Shown in pieces: positions 18,624 to 29,975 of a stretch of DNA of 64,000 bases (its first letter is position 1; each line of letters opens with the position of its first letter). The DNA is from Vibrio diabolicus (GTDB lineage Bacteria; Pseudomonadota; Gammaproteobacteria; Enterobacterales; Vibrionaceae): NCBI GenBank assembly GCA_001048675.1, contig CCKK01000018.1, forward strand, positions 310,001 to 374,000, read 5' to 3'. The position numbers and the translations under genes are program-made. Below the pieces are notes generated by a model. It saw only the letters and a program-made list of their open reading frames with translations, did no database searches and was not told the DNA's origin.

Positions 18624-19091
18624 CTAATCTTGGTCTTCAAAGGCAAGCGCATAGCTAATTTGGTCGAAACTGTAGCCTCGGTATTGTAGAAAACGGACTT
18701 GTTTCGCGTATTCTTTTTGGTCCTTGGCTTTGACACCTTTGAATTTCTTTTCTGCCGCCTGCTTAGCAAGTTCAAACCAGTCTTGCGGTTCTTCAGCCAT
18801 GGCTTGCTCAATCACCGATTCCGCAACACGTTTCTGGTTTAACTCTTGGCGAATTCGACGCTCTCCATGTCCTTTGTATACATGCTGCCGAATTTGGCTC
18901 TTCGCATAACGTAAATCATCTAAATAGTTATGGTCTAAGCAAAAATTAATCGCGATTTCGATGTCTGATGCTTCATAGCCTTTCATCGACAATTTTTGGT
19001 ACAGCTCATACTGACCATGATCGCGACGGCTAAGCAGTTGGATAGCCGCCTCTTTGCTCGATAATGTTGGTGCCTGGCGCTTTTGGTACAT
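18624..19091 (-). CDS. recX: Regulatory protein RecX
   Basis: A 155-residue RecX, which binds RecA filaments and caps or disassembles them to limit recombination and SOS. It contains three-helix repeats: [49 protein letters not shown], and [28 protein letters not shown] chose the ATG at 19091 ([12 protein letters not shown]), with AGGA 7 bases before it; the upstream open frame to 19184 would overlap the recA-recX attenuator hairpin. It is downstream of recA on the same strand, separated by that hairpin, so it is probably expressed by read-through. Confidence 0.93.
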   Translation of the reverse strand: MYQKRQAPTLSSKEAAIQLLSRRDHGQYELYQKLSMKGYEASDIEIAINFCLDHNYLDDLRYAKSQIRQHVYKGHGERRIRQELNQKRVAESVIEQAMAEEPQDWFELAKQAAEKKFKGVKAKDQKEYAKQVRFLQYRGYSFDQISYALAFEDQD

Positions 19092-19172
19092 GGTGATCCT
19101 AAAAGTATTTTTGCTGTACAGACTCTCAATGGCCTTTGTGATGATTCGATTTTTGATGTCAATAGATACAAC

Positions 19173-19195
19173 AAAGCCCCGCATTGCAGGGCTTT
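19173..19195 (-). terminator. Attenuating terminator between recA and recX
   Basis: A 7-bp stem AAAGCCC/GGGCTTT with a loop of about 9 bases. The minus-strand tail is interrupted rather than a pure T-run, which fits partial read-through into recX as known in other gammaproteobacteria. Confidence 0.7.
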
Positions 19196-19219
19196 ATCAC
19201 TTTTTAATCTGTGAAGGGA

Positions 19220-20263
19220 TTAAAACTCTTCAGCTTGCTCAGGCGCCTCGCCTGCTTCAGGAGCTTCCGCAAGGGCTGGCGCTAACAACATTTCACGCAA
19301 TTTAGTATCGATGGTTTTAGCCACTTCAGGATGCTCACGTAGGTAGTTGCACGCGTTCGCTTTACCTTGACCAATCTTATCGCCTTGGTAGCTGTACCAA
19401 GCACCAGCTTTTTCAACCAGTTTGTGCTTCACGCCTAGATCTACCAGCTCACCTTCGCGGTTAAAGCCTTGGCCGTACATGATTTGCGTATTGGCTTCTT
19501 TAAACGGTGCAGCAATCTTGTTCTTAACCACTTTGATGCGCGTTTCGTTACCAACGACTTCGTCACCTTCTTTGATTGCGCCAGTACGACGAATATCAAG
19601 ACGAACAGAAGCGTAGAATTTAAGTGCGTTACCACCCGTGGTCGTTTCTGGGTTACCGAACATCACACCAATCTTCATACGGATTTGGTTGATGAAGATA
19701 CACATACAGTTAGACTGTTTTAGGTTACCTGTTAGCTTACGCATCGCTTGAGAAAGCATACGTGCTTGCAAACCCATGTGGCTGTCGCCCATTTCGCCTT
19801 CAATTTCTGCTTTTGGTGTTAGCGCCGCAACTGAGTCAACAACCATTACGTCGATAGCGCCAGAGCGAGCTAGTGCATCACAAATCTCTAGTGCTTGCTC
19901 ACCAGTGTCTGGCTGAGAAACCAAGAGCGCATCGATATCAACACCAAGTTTCTTCGCGTAGACAGGATCCAGAGCGTGCTCTGCATCGATAAACGCACAA
20001 GTTTTACCTTCACGTTGCGCAGCAGCGATAAGCTCAAGCGTTAGCGTTGTTTTACCTGAAGATTCTGGACCGTAGACTTCTACGATACGACCCATTGGCA
20101 GACCACCTGCACCCAAAGCGATATCAAGAGAAAGAGAGCCTGTTGAGATGGTTTCTACGTCCATTGCGCGGTTATCACCAAGGCGCATGATAGAGCCTTT
20201 ACCGAATTGCTTTTCAATTTGACCTAGCGCAGCGGCGAGCGCTTTCTGTTTGTTCTCGTCCAT
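19220..20263 (-). CDS. recA: Recombinase RecA
   Basis: A 347-residue RecA, the strand-exchange ATPase and LexA co-protease of the SOS response. Walker A is GPESSGKTT, the L1/L2 DNA-binding region includes [20 protein letters not shown] and [24 protein letters not shown], and the C-terminus is the acidic tail [12 protein letters not shown]. The ATG at 20263 (MDENKQKAL) has GGAG 7 bases upstream; a start 21 bases further upstream is open but does not match homologues. A LexA box lies between the -35 and -10 of its promoter. recX follows through an attenuator. Confidence 0.99.
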   Translation of the reverse strand: MDENKQKALAAALGQIEKQFGKGSIMRLGDNRAMDVETISTGSLSLDIALGAGGLPMGRIVEVYGPESSGKTTLTLELIAAAQREGKTCAFIDAEHALDPVYAKKLGVDIDALLVSQPDTGEQALEICDALARSGAIDVMVVDSVAALTPKAEIEGEMGDSHMGLQARMLSQAMRKLTGNLKQSNCMCIFINQIRMKIGVMFGNPETTTGGNALKFYASVRLDIRRTGAIKEGDEVVGNETRIKVVKNKIAAPFKEANTQIMYGQGFNREGELVDLGVKHKLVEKAGAWYSYQGDKIGQGKANACNYLREHPEVAKTIDTKLREMLLAPALAEAPEAGEAPEQAEEF

Positions 20264-20349
20264 TACTTTCTCCGATTTATTCATCTTCTTTGGGCGACGA
20301 ATAGTAATTCATTTTTCTTAAGCAGCTAACCTGCTCAGCAATGAAAGTT

Positions 20350-20377
20350 ATTATACTGTTGATTCATACAGTGTCTA
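20350..20377 (-). promoter_or_regulatory. recA promoter with LexA box
   Basis: On the minus strand: -35 TAGACA (20372-20377), 16-base spacer, consensus -10 TATAAT (20350-20355). The spacer is exactly an E. coli-type SOS box, CTGT-N8-ACAG (20356-20371), so LexA binding would block RNA polymerase. Confidence 0.92.
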
Positions 20378-20463
20378 TACCTGTATAGAAAAAATTTAGT
20401 TCACTGCTTCTAAGGATTTGCTCTAGCCCTTATCAATTCTGGGCTAAGACAGTGTAAGAAATT

Positions 20464-20946
20464 CTAAATTAAATGTTGATGCAATCGAGTCAATGCATGC
20501 ATTACCGCTTGTTGACGAACTTCCGCCCTGTCACCAGAAAAATGCATGGTCTCAACAAAGAGCCAGTCGTGCTTATCCGCAAAAGCAAAGCAGACGGTTC
20601 CAACCGGCTTTTCATCACTGCCTCCCCCCGGTCCAGCAACACCACTGATGGAAACCCCAATAGTGGCATTCGAGTGTTGAAGCGCACCTTGCACCATTTC
20701 AATCACAACGGGCTCACTCACGGCACCATGTTCCTCTAAGGTTTCCGCTCTCACACCCAGCATTTCCATTTTGGCTTCGTTGCTGTAAGTAACAAAAGCT
20801 CTATCTAACCAACCTGAGCTACCTGCAATATCTGTAATAGCGGTCGCAACACCGCCACCCGTGCATGATTCTGCCGTCGTTAAAACATGCCCGTGTTTAG
20901 CCAATAATGCGCCTAAATCTGCGCTCAATTTTGTTGTTTTTTCCAT
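20464..20946 (-). CDS. pncC: Nicotinamide-nucleotide amidase PncC (CinA C-terminal type)
   Basis: A 160-residue stand-alone CinA C-terminal domain, which deamidates NMN to nicotinate mononucleotide in NAD salvage. Signature segments are [21 protein letters not shown] near the N-terminus, [15 protein letters not shown], and [26 protein letters not shown] chose the ATG at 20946; a TTG two codons upstream is also possible. It lies upstream of recA on the same strand and divergent from mutS, as in other Vibrionaceae and Enterobacteriaceae. Confidence 0.93.
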   Translation of the reverse strand: MEKTTKLSADLGALLAKHGHVLTTAESCTGGGVATAITDIAGSSGWLDRAFVTYSNEAKMEMLGVRAETLEEHGAVSEPVVIEMVQGALQHSNATIGVSISGVAGPGGGSDEKPVGTVCFAFADKHDWLFVETMHFSGDRAEVRQQAVMHALTRLHQHLI

Positions 20947-21030
20947 AGCCAAAATGCCCTTTGTCTCTTTTTACTTGATAGGGATTCACGTATCCTAAGC
21001 CGCTACGGAAATAAACAAAAGAACTTACCT

Positions 21031-23592
21031 GTGAAAGCTGAACAAAAACACACTCCGATGATGCAGCAATACCTCAAGCTAAAAGCTGAGAACCCTGAGA
21101 TTTTGCTGTTCTACCGCATGGGCGATTTCTACGAACTCTTTTACGATGATGCAAAGCGAGCGTCCCAACTGCTTGATATTTCGCTAACTAAGCGCGGTTC
21201 GTCAGCTGGAGAGCCTATTCCTATGGCGGGAGTGCCATTTCACGCAGTAGAAGGCTATCTAGCAAAACTTGTTCAGCTTGGTGAATCAGTCGCAATCTGC
21301 GAACAAATTGGCGATCCAGCCACCAGCAAAGGTCCGGTAGAACGTAAAGTTGTGCGTATCGTGACACCAGGTACTGTGACGGATGAAGCACTGCTTTCTG
21401 AGCGTGTCGATAACTTAATCGCAGCCATTTACCATCACAACGGTAAGTTCGGTTATGCGACGCTGGATGTCACTTCTGGTCGCTTCCAACTGACAGAACC
21501 AGAAACCGAAGAAGCGATGACAGCCGAGCTTCAGCGTACCGCACCACGTGAGCTACTATTCCCAGAAGATTTTGAACCTGTACATTTAATGGCGAGCCGC
21601 AACGGTAACCGTCGTCGCCCAGTATGGGAGTTTGAGCTTGATACGGCTAAGCAACAACTCAATCAACAGTTTGGTACTAAAGATCTGGTTGGTTTTGGCG
21701 TAGAACATGCGTCCTTAGGGTTATGTGCTGCTGGTTGTTTGATCCAGTATGTGAAAGATACGCAACGCACTGCTTTGCCTCATATTCGCTCTTTAACGTT
21801 TGATCATCAGGACCAATCCGTCATCCTTGATGCCGCTACCCGACGCAACCTGGAAATTACTCAAAATCTAGCAGGTGGAACCGATAACACACTCGCTGCG
21901 GTACTCGACCATTGTGCGACGCCGATGGGCAGCCGAATGCTGAAGCGTTGGTTACATCAGCCTATGCGTTGCATTGAAACGTTAAACAATCGTCTTGATG
22001 CGATTGGTGAGATTAAAGAACAAGCGCTGTTTGCCGATCTTCAACCAACGTTAAAACAAATTGGTGATATTGAACGTATCTTAGCACGCCTTGCACTGCG
22101 CTCTGCTCGCCCTCGCGATATGGCTAGACTTCGCAATGCCATGCAGCAGCTACCAGAGCTAGAATCTGTAACCGCTTCTTTGACCCATCCATATCTAGCA
22201 AAACTGGCGCAATACGCAGCTCCGATTGACGAAGTATGTGATCTGTTAGAGCGTGCAATTAAAGAAAATCCGCCAGTTGTTATTCGTGATGGTGGTGTGA
22301 TCGCTGAAGGCTATAATGCCGAGCTCGATGAATGGCGCAAATTAGCAGACGGTGCAACAGAATACCTTGAGCAGCTTGAGCGAGATGAGCGTGAACGACA
22401 CGGCATCGATACGCTTAAAGTCGGCTACAACAACGTACATGGCTTCTTTATTCAAGTGAGCCGTGGCCAGAGCCATTTGGTTCCACCGCACTATGTACGT
22501 CGCCAAACACTAAAAAATGCCGAACGCTATATCATCCCAGAGCTTAAAGAGCACGAAGACAAAGTACTTAACTCGAAATCGAAAGCGCTGGCACTTGAAA
22601 AGCAGCTGTGGGAAGAACTGTTTGATCTATTGATGCCAAATCTGGAGAAGCTGCAGAATTTAGCTTCTGCTCTGTCTCAACTCGATGTACTACAAAACCT
22701 AGCAGAGCGTGCAGATTCGTTGGATTACTGCCGACCAACGCTTGTGAAAGACGCTGGCATTCACATTCAAGCGGGTCGTCACCCAGTCGTAGAGCAAGTA
22801 ACAACAGAACCGTTCATCGCGAACCCAATAGAGCTTAACCCAGCACGTAAAATGTTAATCATCACCGGTCCAAACATGGGTGGTAAATCCACCTACATGC
22901 GTCAAACTGCGCTGATTGCATTGATGGCGCATATCGGCTCTTATGTACCTGCAGAATCTGCACAAATTGGTTCTTTAGATCGTATATTTACTCGTATTGG
23001 TGCGTCAGATGATCTTGCATCTGGTCGTTCAACCTTCATGGTAGAAATGACGGAAACCGCTAATATTCTGCACAATGCGACTAAAAACAGTTTAGTGCTA
23101 ATGGATGAAATCGGTCGCGGTACCAGTACTTACGATGGCCTATCTTTAGCTTGGGCAAGTGCGGAATGGCTCGCAACACAAATTGGTGCGATGACACTAT
23201 TTGCAACTCACTACTTCGAATTGACAGAGTTGCCAAACCAACTGCCAAACTTAGCGAACGTTCACTTGGATGCCGTAGAGCATGGAGACAGCATTGCCTT
23301 TATGCACGCAGTTCAAGAAGGTGCGGCAAGTAAGTCTTACGGCCTAGCTGTTGCGGGCTTAGCAGGTGTACCAAAAACGGTTATCAAAAATGCGCGTAAC
23401 AAGCTATCTCAGCTAGAGCAACTAGGGCAAAACAGTGACGCACCACGTCCAAGTGCAGTAGATGTGGCTAACCAATTGAGTCTAATTCCAGAACCTAGCG
23501 AGATCGAACAAGCCTTATCTGGTATTGATCCTGATGATTTGACTCCACGCCAAGCACTTGAAGAGTTGTATCGTTTGAAGAAGATGCTTTAA
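21031..23592 (+). CDS. mutS: DNA mismatch repair protein MutS
   Basis: An 853-residue MutS, which recognises mispairs and small loops and recruits MutL. The mismatch-binding motif [11 protein letters not shown] lies near the N-terminus, the core and clamp domains are in the middle, and the ATPase domain holds Walker [10 protein letters not shown], the [12 protein letters not shown] segment and Walker [17 protein letters not shown]. The C-terminal tetramerisation helix-loop-helix region ([19 protein letters not shown]) is complete. The start is GTG at 21031 without a strong ribosome binding site; alignment from memory ([12 protein letters not shown]) supports it. It is divergent from pncC and convergent with rpoS. 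Confidence 0.98.
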   Translation: MKAEQKHTPMMQQYLKLKAENPEILLFYRMGDFYELFYDDAKRASQLLDISLTKRGSSAGEPIPMAGVPFHAVEGYLAKLVQLGESVAICEQIGDPATSKGPVERKVVRIVTPGTVTDEALLSERVDNLIAAIYHHNGKFGYATLDVTSGRFQLTEPETEEAMTAELQRTAPRELLFPEDFEPVHLMASRNGNRRRPVWEFELDTAKQQLNQQFGTKDLVGFGVEHASLGLCAAGCLIQYVKDTQRTALPHIRSLTFDHQDQSVILDAATRRNLEITQNLAGGTDNTLAAVLDHCATPMGSRMLKRWLHQPMRCIETLNNRLDAIGEIKEQALFADLQPTLKQIGDIERILARLALRSARPRDMARLRNAMQQLPELESVTASLTHPYLAKLAQYAAPIDEVCDLLERAIKENPPVVIRDGGVIAEGYNAELDEWRKLADGATEYLEQLERDERERHGIDTLKVGYNNVHGFFIQVSRGQSHLVPPHYVRRQTLKNAERYIIPELKEHEDKVLNSKSKALALEKQLWEELFDLLMPNLEKLQNLASALSQLDVLQNLAERADSLDYCRPTLVKDAGIHIQAGRHPVVEQVTTEPFIANPIELNPARKMLIITGPNMGGKSTYMRQTALIALMAHIGSYVPAESAQIGSLDRIFTRIGASDDLASGRSTFMVEMTETANILHNATKNSLVLMDEIGRGTSTYDGLSLAWASAEWLATQIGAMTLFATHYFELTELPNQLPNLANVHLDAVEHGDSIAFMHAVQEGAASKSYGLAVAGLAGVPKTVIKNARNKLSQLEQLGQNSDAPRPSAVDVANQLSLIPEPSEIEQALSGIDPDDLTPRQALEELYRLKKML

Positions 23593-23621
23593 ATCGATTC
23601 ACTTAAGCGAGCACAAAAGAA

Positions 23622-23649
23622 AAAAGGCTATGGATAACCATAGCCTTTT
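23622..23649. terminator. Bidirectional terminator, mutS/rpoS
   Basis: A 12-bp perfect stem (23622-23633 with 23638-23649) and a 4-base loop, flanked by A-runs on the left and T-runs on the right, between convergent mutS and rpoS. Confidence 0.9.
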
Positions 23650-23674
23650 GCATATCTACTGAAGTACGGATTAT

Positions 23675-24661
23675 TTAATCATCTTCGACGTTAAATAAGT
23701 TTTCCATATTCAAACCTTGCTTGATTAAAACCTCACGAAGACGACGTAAACCTTCTACTTGGATTTGACGTACACGCTCACGTGTCAAACCAATCTCTCG
23801 ACCAACTTCTTCAAGCGTCGAAGGCTCATAGCCTAGAAGACCAAAACGTCGTGCAAGTACTTCTTTCTGTTTTGGATTCAACTCTTCTAACCAATGAATC
23901 AGCGATGATTTGATATCGTCATCTTGAGTCGAGACTTCTGGATCGGAGTTGTTTGCGTCGGGAATAATATCCAACAGCGCTTTTTCACCGTCACCACCGA
24001 TTGGTGTGTCGACAGAGCTAATACGCTCGTTAAGGCGTAGCATTTTGCTTACATCTTCGACTGGAATATCTAACTGAGCAGCAATTTCTTCTGCGGTAGG
24101 TTCGTGATCGAGCTTCTGAGAAAGTTCACGCGCAGTACGCAGATAAATGTTCAGCTCTTTCACGACATGAATAGGTAGACGGATCGTACGAGTTTGGTTC
24201 ATCAACGCACGTTCGATCGTTTGTCGGATCCACCAAGTCGCATAAGTAGAGAAGCGAAAACCACGCTCTGGATCGAACTTCTCGACCGCACGGATCAAAC
24301 CAAGGTTACCTTCTTCAATCAGATCGAGTAGTGCTAGGCCGCGATTACTGTATCGACGAGAGATCTTGACCACCAAACGTAGGTTACTTTCGATCATACG
24401 TTTACGTGCCGCTTCGTCGCCACGCAGAGCTCGTCGAGCATAAAGCACTTCTTCTTCGGCAGTAAGTAGAGGTGAGAAGCCAATTTCACCTAGATACAAC
24501 TGAGTTGCGTCTAAGCTTTTACTGCTCGCGTCAAATTCTTCACGCGCAGCCGTTTTGCTTTCTGTGGATGATGATTTTTCGAGTTCGTTATCAATGGTCT
24601 TCACTGACGCATTGTCAAATGCAAACTCTTCAACTTTGGTTACTGTGTTGCTGATACTCAT
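23675..24661 (-). CDS. rpoS: RNA polymerase sigma factor RpoS
   Basis: A 328-residue group 2 sigma factor for stationary phase and general stress. Region 1.2 is [16 protein letters not shown]. Region 2 is complete, from [25 protein letters not shown] through [18 protein letters not shown], which melts and reads the -10. The region 4 helix-turn-helix is [30 protein letters not shown]. The ATG at 24661 follows GGGGGAGG; the frame upstream of it lacks homology. It lies downstream of nlpD; in relatives the main rpoS promoter is inside nlpD and translation is sRNA-controlled, which I infer but cannot show here. Confidence 0.97.
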   Translation of the reverse strand: MSISNTVTKVEEFAFDNASVKTIDNELEKSSSTESKTAAREEFDASSKSLDATQLYLGEIGFSPLLTAEEEVLYARRALRGDEAARKRMIESNLRLVVKISRRYSNRGLALLDLIEEGNLGLIRAVEKFDPERGFRFSTYATWWIRQTIERALMNQTRTIRLPIHVVKELNIYLRTARELSQKLDHEPTAEEIAAQLDIPVEDVSKMLRLNERISSVDTPIGGDGEKALLDIIPDANNSDPEVSTQDDDIKSSLIHWLEELNPKQKEVLARRFGLLGYEPSTLEEVGREIGLTRERVRQIQVEGLRRLREVLIKQGLNMENLFNVEDD

Positions 24662-24741
24662 AACGCCTCCCCCTGGCGAGTTAGCAAGACATGACAACTC
24701 AATATGTCGCTAAATGATGTCGCAAGTTGTTTTTCAAAGTT

Positions 24742-25665
24742 TTAAGGCAAATAGCGTTTTGGATTCACCGATTTACCTTGATAGCGAATTTCAAAGTGTA
24801 GCTTGACTGATTTAGCACCGGAACTACCCATGGTGGCGATTTTCTGTCCGCTTTTTACACTTTGTCCTTCTGATACCAGCAGTTTGTCATTATGTGCATA
24901 GGCGCTTAAATAATTGTCGTTATGCTTTACTATAATTAAGTTGCCATAACCTCGTAGCGCATTGCCTGAATAAACAACGGTGCCGGCTGCGGTTGAAACG
25001 ATAGGTTGACCACGCTGTCCTGCGATGTCGATACCTTTATTTCCCTGTTCTCCCGCCGAAAAGTTCTTGATTACTCTCCCTTTTGTCGGCCACAACCACT
25101 TAGAAACTTTATCACTCTTCGCCGTGGTAACTGGCGCTTTTTGCTTCACTTTTTGGTTATCTTTTGAACCAACATACTCCTTTGTTTTCGATTGTTCAAC
25201 CTTCTTTGGAGGCTGTTTTTGTACGACTTTAGGCTTAGTCTCTGTAGGTTTTTGACTAGAGTTTTTACTTGAAGTTTTCGGTTTAGAGGCTGTTGATGTT
25301 TTCGTCACTGGGGCTGGTGGCGTCGTAACAACAGGAACCACAACGGGTTCAACTTTTTGGCCATATTTAGGGGCGACATATTTCGGAGCCCAAAGTTTTA
25401 GCCTCTGTCCAGGGTAGATGGTGTAAGGCTGAGTTAACTCATTGTAACGGACAAGATCATTTACATCTTTATCTGTGACATAAGCTATGAAGTAAAGTGT
25501 ATCGCCTTTTTTTACCTCATAATAACTCCCTCTGTAACTTCCTCTTTCAAGGCTTGAATAGTCTTTCTTTAAGCTAGAGACAGGTGCAGGAGAATGCGCT
25601 GCACAACCAACTAGTCCTGCAGCAAACACAAAGCTAATACCAATATGACGTAATAACTTACTCAC
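24742..25665 (-). CDS. nlpD: Murein hydrolase activator NlpD (LysM and LytM lipoprotein)
   Basis: A 307-residue outer-membrane lipoprotein: signal peptide with lipobox LVGC (C21), a LysM domain (about 48-93, YYEVKKGDTLYFIAYVTDKD...YTIYPGQRLKLW), a long Pro/Thr/Ser/Lys-rich linker (about 105-190), and a C-terminal LytM/M23 domain. The metal-binding HxxxD of active M23 enzymes reads NKGID here, so the domain is degenerate, as in NlpD/EnvC proteins that activate amidases such as AmiC at the division septum. The gene is upstream of rpoS and downstream of pcm, the conserved pcm-nlpD-rpoS order. Confidence 0.95.
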   Translation of the reverse strand: MSKLLRHIGISFVFAAGLVGCAAHSPAPVSSLKKDYSSLERGSYRGSYYEVKKGDTLYFIAYVTDKDVNDLVRYNELTQPYTIYPGQRLKLWAPKYVAPKYGQKVEPVVVPVVTTPPAPVTKTSTASKPKTSSKNSSQKPTETKPKVVQKQPPKKVEQSKTKEYVGSKDNQKVKQKAPVTTAKSDKVSKWLWPTKGRVIKNFSAGEQGNKGIDIAGQRGQPIVSTAAGTVVYSGNALRGYGNLIIVKHNDNYLSAYAHNDKLLVSEGQSVKSGQKIATMGSSGAKSVKLHFEIRYQGKSVNPKRYLP

Positions 25666-25678
25666 CTATCCCTAACCC

Positions 25679-26305
25679 TTAAGCTAAATCACCCGCAACC
25701 AGAGGTACAAATCGAACCATTTCCACAACAGTAGAGAGATATTCATCTCCCTTACGTTCAATTTTTAGTAACTGTTGCTCCTTATCTCCAACAGGAATCA
25801 CCATCTTACCGCCATCTTTTAATTGTGCGAGAAGTGCTTGGGGGATCACTTCTGCAGCTGCAGTAACAATGATGGCATCGAAAGGACCACGAGCTTCCCA
25901 GCCTTGCCATCCATCAGCATGCTTGGTTGAAACATTGTAGATATCCAATTGTTTCAGACGGCGTTTTGCTTCCCATTGCAACGATTTAATTCGCTCAACG
26001 GAGTATACATGGTCAACAATTTGCGCCAGTACTGCGGTTTGATAACCGGAACCCGTTCCGATTTCCAGTACGTGACTCGTTGGCTCTAGTTCGAGTAACT
26101 CGGTCATACGAGCGACAATATAAGGTTGAGAAATAGTTTGTCCCTGACCAATCGGTAACGCATTGTTATCGTAGGCTTGGTGCATCATCGCTTGAGAGAC
26201 AAAGCTTTCTCGTGGTAAGCGTTGGATAGCATCCAGAACTCTTTGGTCTTTGATGCCACTGGAGATAAGAAACGCTATCAACCTGTCAGCATGTGGGTTA
26301 CTCAT
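25679..26305 (-). CDS. pcm: Protein-L-isoaspartate O-methyltransferase Pcm
   Basis: A 208-residue SAM-dependent methyltransferase that repairs isoaspartyl residues in aged proteins. The SAM motif I region is [17 protein letters not shown], preceded by [17 protein letters not shown], with [14 protein letters not shown] and GGKMVIPVG further on, all characteristic of Pcm. The ATG at 26305 overlaps the surE stop as TAATG, so translation is coupled; the longer frame to 26326 is unnecessary. It is placed between surE and nlpD-rpoS, in a stationary-phase survival cluster. Confidence 0.96.
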   Translation of the reverse strand: MSNPHADRLIAFLISSGIKDQRVLDAIQRLPRESFVSQAMMHQAYDNNALPIGQGQTISQPYIVARMTELLELEPTSHVLEIGTGSGYQTAVLAQIVDHVYSVERIKSLQWEAKRRLKQLDIYNVSTKHADGWQGWEARGPFDAIIVTAAAEVIPQALLAQLKDGGKMVIPVGDKEQQLLKIERKGDEYLSTVVEMVRFVPLVAGDLA

Positions 26306-27081
26306 TACTTCTCTTCCTTTAACCAACTATTCATTGCACGCAGCGACTCATGAGCAGTGAGATCAACTTGCAGAGGCGTCATTGAAACTCGACCATGTTC
26401 AATCGCATAAAAGTCGGTGCCCTCCCCCGCGTCTTGCTCTTTTCCTGGAGGCCCTAGCCAATAAATATCATGACCTCTCGGATCTTTCTGCTTAATCATA
26501 TTCTCTGCGTGATGACGCGCACCTAAACGCGTGACTTCGATTTCGCCCAGGTTTTCTGCTGGTAAGTCAGGCACGTTTACGTTCAATAACCGATTCGTTG
26601 GAATCGGAGACGCTAAATGCTGTTGCACAATTTGACGTGCAATTTTTGCGGCAGATTCGAAATGACGCTTACCCACCAGCGAAAAAGCAACCGACTGAAC
26701 ACCAAGGAAATGCCCTTCCATTGCTGCAGCTACCGTTCCTGAGTAAAGAACATCATCACCCAAATTTGCACCATGGTTGATGCCTGATAAAACAAGATCG
26801 GGCAAATCATCTTTCATCAGCTCATTCAGCGCGAAATGTACACAATCTGTAGGCGTTCCTTGCACTGAATAGATATTTGGGGCAATTTCAGTTACGCGTA
26901 ATGGTTGCTCTAGTGTCAGTGAGTTCGAAGCACCTGAACGATTTCGGTCGGGTGCGACAATGGTCACTTCAGCGATATCTCGCAACTCATCAGCAAGTGC
27001 ATGAATCCCTTGCGCATGTACGCCATCGTCATTGCTGATTAAGACTCTTAGGGGCTTCGCGTTTAGTGAATCCTGTTCCAT
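26305..27081 (-). CDS. surE: 5'/3'-nucleotidase SurE
   Basis: A 258-residue SurE metal-dependent nucleoside monophosphatase. The metal site is [11 protein letters not shown] (N and two D), followed by [25 protein letters not shown] and [28 protein letters not shown], all family blocks. The likely role is nucleotide pool adjustment and survival under stress. Its start codon overlaps the truD stop (TAATG) and its stop overlaps the pcm start in the same way, so truD-surE-pcm are tightly coupled. Confidence 0.97.
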   Translation of the reverse strand: MEQDSLNAKPLRVLISNDDGVHAQGIHALADELRDIAEVTIVAPDRNRSGASNSLTLEQPLRVTEIAPNIYSVQGTPTDCVHFALNELMKDDLPDLVLSGINHGANLGDDVLYSGTVAAAMEGHFLGVQSVAFSLVGKRHFESAAKIARQIVQQHLASPIPTNRLLNVNVPDLPAENLGEIEVTRLGARHHAENMIKQKDPRGHDIYWLGPPGKEQDAGEGTDFYAIEHGRVSMTPLQVDLTAHESLRAMNSWLKEEK

Positions 27082-28124
27082 TAGTATTCTCTTTCTACTT
27101 CAACCTCATTAACTAACTCACGAACGATAGAGGTTGCAAAAGATCCCGCATCCAGTGAGAAAGTCAGCGTAATGTTGTTACCTTCAACCGCCCAAGCTAA
27201 GTCTTTTGGTTTAAGTGCAATATCTCGACGGTCATGACGCATACGATTCCCGCGAATCAATGCCATGAGATCAGGCTCTTCATCTAAAAACGGTTGCTCT
27301 AATGCCAAAGCCTCAGCTTGAGTAGGCAGTGCATTATCGCCAGCAAGCGCAGCGGTAATTGCCACTTCACCTGCAGCAAATTGTGCTTGTAGATCTGCGA
27401 TATTGCTTGCATCAACCAACTGAGTGCCAGAACTTGTCTGTGCAATATCACCATCGATGAATTTATCAAACACACCACTTTCTAGACGAGCAGAAACGAT
27501 ACGGTTGAAGATCCACGAACGCGCCGCTGATAAATACATGCTGCGCTTATTTTGATTACGGGTACGAACGTTTTCGCGTCCCCATCGACGTGCTTCTTCA
27601 AGGTTGTTGCCATCATTGCCAAAACGCTGACTACCAAAGTAGTTTGGCACACCAACTTGTTTCACTTTTTCAAGGCGTTGCTCTACATCTTCAACGTCAG
27701 TCACTTCAGACAAAGTGACAACAAACTCGTTCCCTATTAAGTCTCCAGGACGCAGTTTTTTGTTGTGTCGATCAGTCGCTAAGATCTCAATACTCGGATA
27801 TTGAGCTAGGAATGCCGAGAAATCCGGCGTTTCCCCTTTCGGTAAATGGACACTCAGCCACTGTTCCGTCACGGCATGGCGGTCTTTAAGTCCTGCCCAG
27901 CTAACGTCTTTCGACTTTACGCCACAAGCTTTCGCCAGCTCATTCGCAACAAAACTGGTATTTTCCCCAGTTTTTCGAATGCGCACCATTAGGTGCTCGC
28001 CTTCGCCCGTAAAGGCAAAACCTAAATCCTCACGAACCTGAAAATGTTCTGGTTGCGCTTTGATTTTTGCCGATGCAACAGGCTTACCCGTTAGATAAGC
28101 CAATGAAGATAAAATATCTGACAT
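27081..28124 (-). CDS. truD: tRNA pseudouridine(13) synthase TruD
   Basis: A 347-residue enzyme making pseudouridine at position 13 of tRNA-Glu. The catalytic aspartate lies in [15 protein letters not shown]; other family blocks are [22 protein letters not shown] and [19 protein letters not shown] chose the ATG at 28124 ([22 protein letters not shown]), with GGAAA upstream, over an upstream ATG at 28151 that lacks homology. It follows ispF and is coupled to surE by a 1-base overlap. Confidence 0.96.
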   Translation of the reverse strand: MSDILSSLAYLTGKPVASAKIKAQPEHFQVREDLGFAFTGEGEHLMVRIRKTGENTSFVANELAKACGVKSKDVSWAGLKDRHAVTEQWLSVHLPKGETPDFSAFLAQYPSIEILATDRHNKKLRPGDLIGNEFVVTLSEVTDVEDVEQRLEKVKQVGVPNYFGSQRFGNDGNNLEEARRWGRENVRTRNQNKRSMYLSAARSWIFNRIVSARLESGVFDKFIDGDIAQTSSGTQLVDASNIADLQAQFAAGEVAITAALAGDNALPTQAEALALEQPFLDEEPDLMALIRGNRMRHDRRDIALKPKDLAWAVEGNNITLTFSLDAGSFATSIVRELVNEVEVEREY

Positions 28125-28170
28125 GATGTTTTTCCGCTGTTTACACAGCATTAAGGAGCAAGTTGGTTAA

Positions 28171-28647
28171 TTATTGCTTGAACAGAAGCACCACGGCTTC
28201 CGTTGCAATGCCTTCTTTGCGTCCAGTAAAACCGAGACGCTCTGTCGTCGTCGCTTTTACGTTAATGTTACTAATATCGGTTTCTAGGTCTTCCGCAATC
28301 GCCGCACACATCGCGTCAATATGAGGTGCCATCTTAGGTGCTTGTGCCATGATGGTGACATCGGCATTACCAAGGCGGTAGCCTTGCTCTTTGACACGAC
28401 GATAAACGTCCTTCAACAATTCGCGGCTATTTGCCCCTTTCCATTTATCGTCGGTATCCGGGAAGTGACGACCAATATCACCCGCAGCAATCGCCCCGAG
28501 TAGCGCATCAGTCAAAGCATGAAGAGCAACATCACCATCTGAGTGGGCTACTAAGCCCTGCTCGTAAGGGATAGCAACACCACCGATAATGACCGGGCCT
28601 TCACCACCAAATTTATGCACGTCAAAACCGTGACCAATTCGAATCAT
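28171..28647 (-). CDS. ispF: 2-C-methyl-D-erythritol 2,4-cyclodiphosphate synthase IspF
   Basis: A 158-residue MEP-pathway enzyme, forming the cyclodiphosphate intermediate of isoprenoid synthesis. The zinc-binding DxH is in GHGFDVHKF (D8, H10) and the second histidine in [21 protein letters not shown]. It also has the [18 protein letters not shown] and [16 protein letters not shown] blocks. It is 17 bases downstream of ispD, the preceding cytidylyltransferase of the same pathway, and upstream of truD. Confidence 0.98.
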   Translation of the reverse strand: MIRIGHGFDVHKFGGEGPVIIGGVAIPYEQGLVAHSDGDVALHALTDALLGAIAAGDIGRHFPDTDDKWKGANSRELLKDVYRRVKEQGYRLGNADVTIMAQAPKMAPHIDAMCAAIAEDLETDISNINVKATTTERLGFTGRKEGIATEAVVLLFKQ

Positions 28648-28664
28648 TTTTTATCCTTTCTTTT

Positions 28665-29369
28665 TTAGCCGCGCTCACGGCTCAGATAAAACTCGGCTAA
28701 CGCGAGATCTTCTGGCTGAGTAATTTTTATGTTATTCGCATTACCCTGGACTAAAGCAGGCGTTTCGCCCAACCACTCTAAAGCCGATGCTTCATCCGTG
28801 ATGGCTACGCCTTGTTCTAATGCGTCAGCCAGTGCTCGAGTCAGTTGTTGAGTTTTAAACATTTGTGGAGTTAATGCATGCCACAATGCTTCTCTCTCTA
28901 CCGTATGACCGATATCTTGTGCTGCATTTGCTCGCTTCATTGTGTCTCTCACTGGAGATGCGAGGATGCCACCCGTTGGGTGAGCGCAGCAAACATCAAT
29001 CAAACGGTCAATGTCGGATGTTAATACACATGGCCTTGCAGCGTCGTGGACCAATACCCACTCGCTTTCCAGATGTTCATTGACATAGTTTAGCCCTGAA
29101 AGTACGGAATCAGCGCGCTCTTTGCCACCCGCGACTTGAATTACATCGGGATGGTTCGCGATGGTTAACTCAGGGAAATAAGGGTCACCTCCGGTAATGG
29201 CGACAACCACTTTCGAAATTCGTGGGTGCGACAGCAACTTTTCTACAGTGTGTTCCAGCACCGATTTTCCGTCGATCAATAAATATTGCTTAGGGCGGTC
29301 AGCCTTCATTCGACTACCGACACCGGCAGCGGGAACAATTGCGACATGCGATGAGTTCACATCCAACAT
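28665..29369 (-). CDS. ispD: 2-C-methyl-D-erythritol 4-phosphate cytidylyltransferase IspD
   Basis: A 234-residue nucleotidyltransferase that activates MEP with CTP. The glycine-rich CTP site is [19 protein letters not shown], followed by [24 protein letters not shown] and VHDAARPCV, all family motifs. The ATG at 29369 lies one base after the ftsB stop; a GTG 18 bases upstream would overlap ftsB and is less likely. The order ftsB-ispD-ispF-truD-surE is conserved across gammaproteobacteria. Confidence 0.97.
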   Translation of the reverse strand: MLDVNSSHVAIVPAAGVGSRMKADRPKQYLLIDGKSVLEHTVEKLLSHPRISKVVVAITGGDPYFPELTIANHPDVIQVAGGKERADSVLSGLNYVNEHLESEWVLVHDAARPCVLTSDIDRLIDVCCAHPTGGILASPVRDTMKRANAAQDIGHTVEREALWHALTPQMFKTQQLTRALADALEQGVAITDEASALEWLGETPALVQGNANNIKITQPEDLALAEFYLSRERG

Positions 29370-29370
29370 T

Positions 29371-29652
29371 TTAATGATTTTCCTCACCTATAATGCGGTA
29401 GAAAGTCTCGCCATCTTTAACTAAACCAAGCTCATGACGCGCACGTTCTTCAATCGCATCAAGACCTTGCCTTAAGTCATCAATCTCAGCAAACATTTCA
29501 TTATTGCGAGCTTGTAGCTTGCTGTTCACTTGTTGCTGAACTTCAATTTCATCTTTTACTGTGTAGTAGTCAGACACTCCATTTTTACCAAACCATAGAG
29601 TGTATTGAAGCAAGCCAAACAGTAGCGTAAGGGCTATAACAAAGATTCGCAT
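29371..29652 (-). CDS. ftsB: Cell division protein FtsB
   Basis: A 93-residue bitopic division protein of the FtsQLB complex. It has one N-terminal transmembrane helix (about 3-20), then a leucine-zipper-like coiled coil (about 28-70, [32 protein letters not shown]), then a conserved short tail [18 protein letters not shown]. FtsB links FtsL and FtsQ in the periplasm to activate septal peptidoglycan synthesis. It is directly upstream of ispD (one base between stop and start). Confidence 0.95.
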   Translation of the reverse strand: MRIFVIALTLLFGLLQYTLWFGKNGVSDYYTVKDEIEVQQQVNSKLQARNNEMFAEIDDLRQGLDAIEERARHELGLVKDGETFYRIIGEENH

Positions 29653-29851
29653 ATCGCTGCTAACATTCTGTACCGGAAGGAATTAGATAAGGTGACATAT
29701 ATAGCATAAATGCGAGGTTGCCTCTAGGGGAGAAAGGGAGACTCACACGCTCCTTACAAGAAATAAGCAGCAAAATGAAACAAAGACATATGAAGCTATT
29801 CTTAGCACTCACCAAAGTAAGACCAAGAAATACAAGCCTATAGATACAAAA

Positions 29852-29873
29852 ACACCCCGCAAAATCAGGGTAT
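29852..29873 (-). terminator. Second terminator downstream of the eno relic
   Basis: On the minus strand an 8-bp stem with two G-U pairs (29852-29859 with 29866-29873) is followed by GTTTTTG. It follows the eno tail relic in the same order as the real eno tail and its terminator. The rest of 29653-29851, the ftsB upstream region, holds no recognisable gene. Confidence 0.65.
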
Positions 29874-29901
29874 TTCAAAGCTTCAATCTAAGCGGTTAAT
29901 C

Positions 29902-29972
29902 CAATGAAGAACTAAGCTTGAACTTCTTTAAGACCGCTTCTTTGAAACATGGAGGAGCGTGCTCATCGCTCT
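29902..29972 (-). pseudogene. Relic copy of the eno 3' end
   Basis: On the minus strand this segment reads GLKEVQA-stop where the true eno ends [13 protein letters not shown]. It aligns with 30034-30095 over the coding tail and about 10 bases past the stop codon. A 15-base block, ACTTCTTTAAGACCG on the plus strand, is identical in both. The copy carries small insertions and deletions and has no start. It lies beyond the eno terminator and is itself followed by a terminator. It may be the leftover original eno end after an upstream allele was replaced or duplicated. Confidence 0.75.
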
Positions 29973-29975
29973 TAA

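Noticed and set aside
29660..29878. 72-codon minus-strand frame rich in Cys, Leu and Phe in the eno-ftsB gap
   Set aside because: It starts inside the second terminator, has no ribosome binding site and overlaps the expected ftsB promoter region. The composition is that of random AT-rich DNA.
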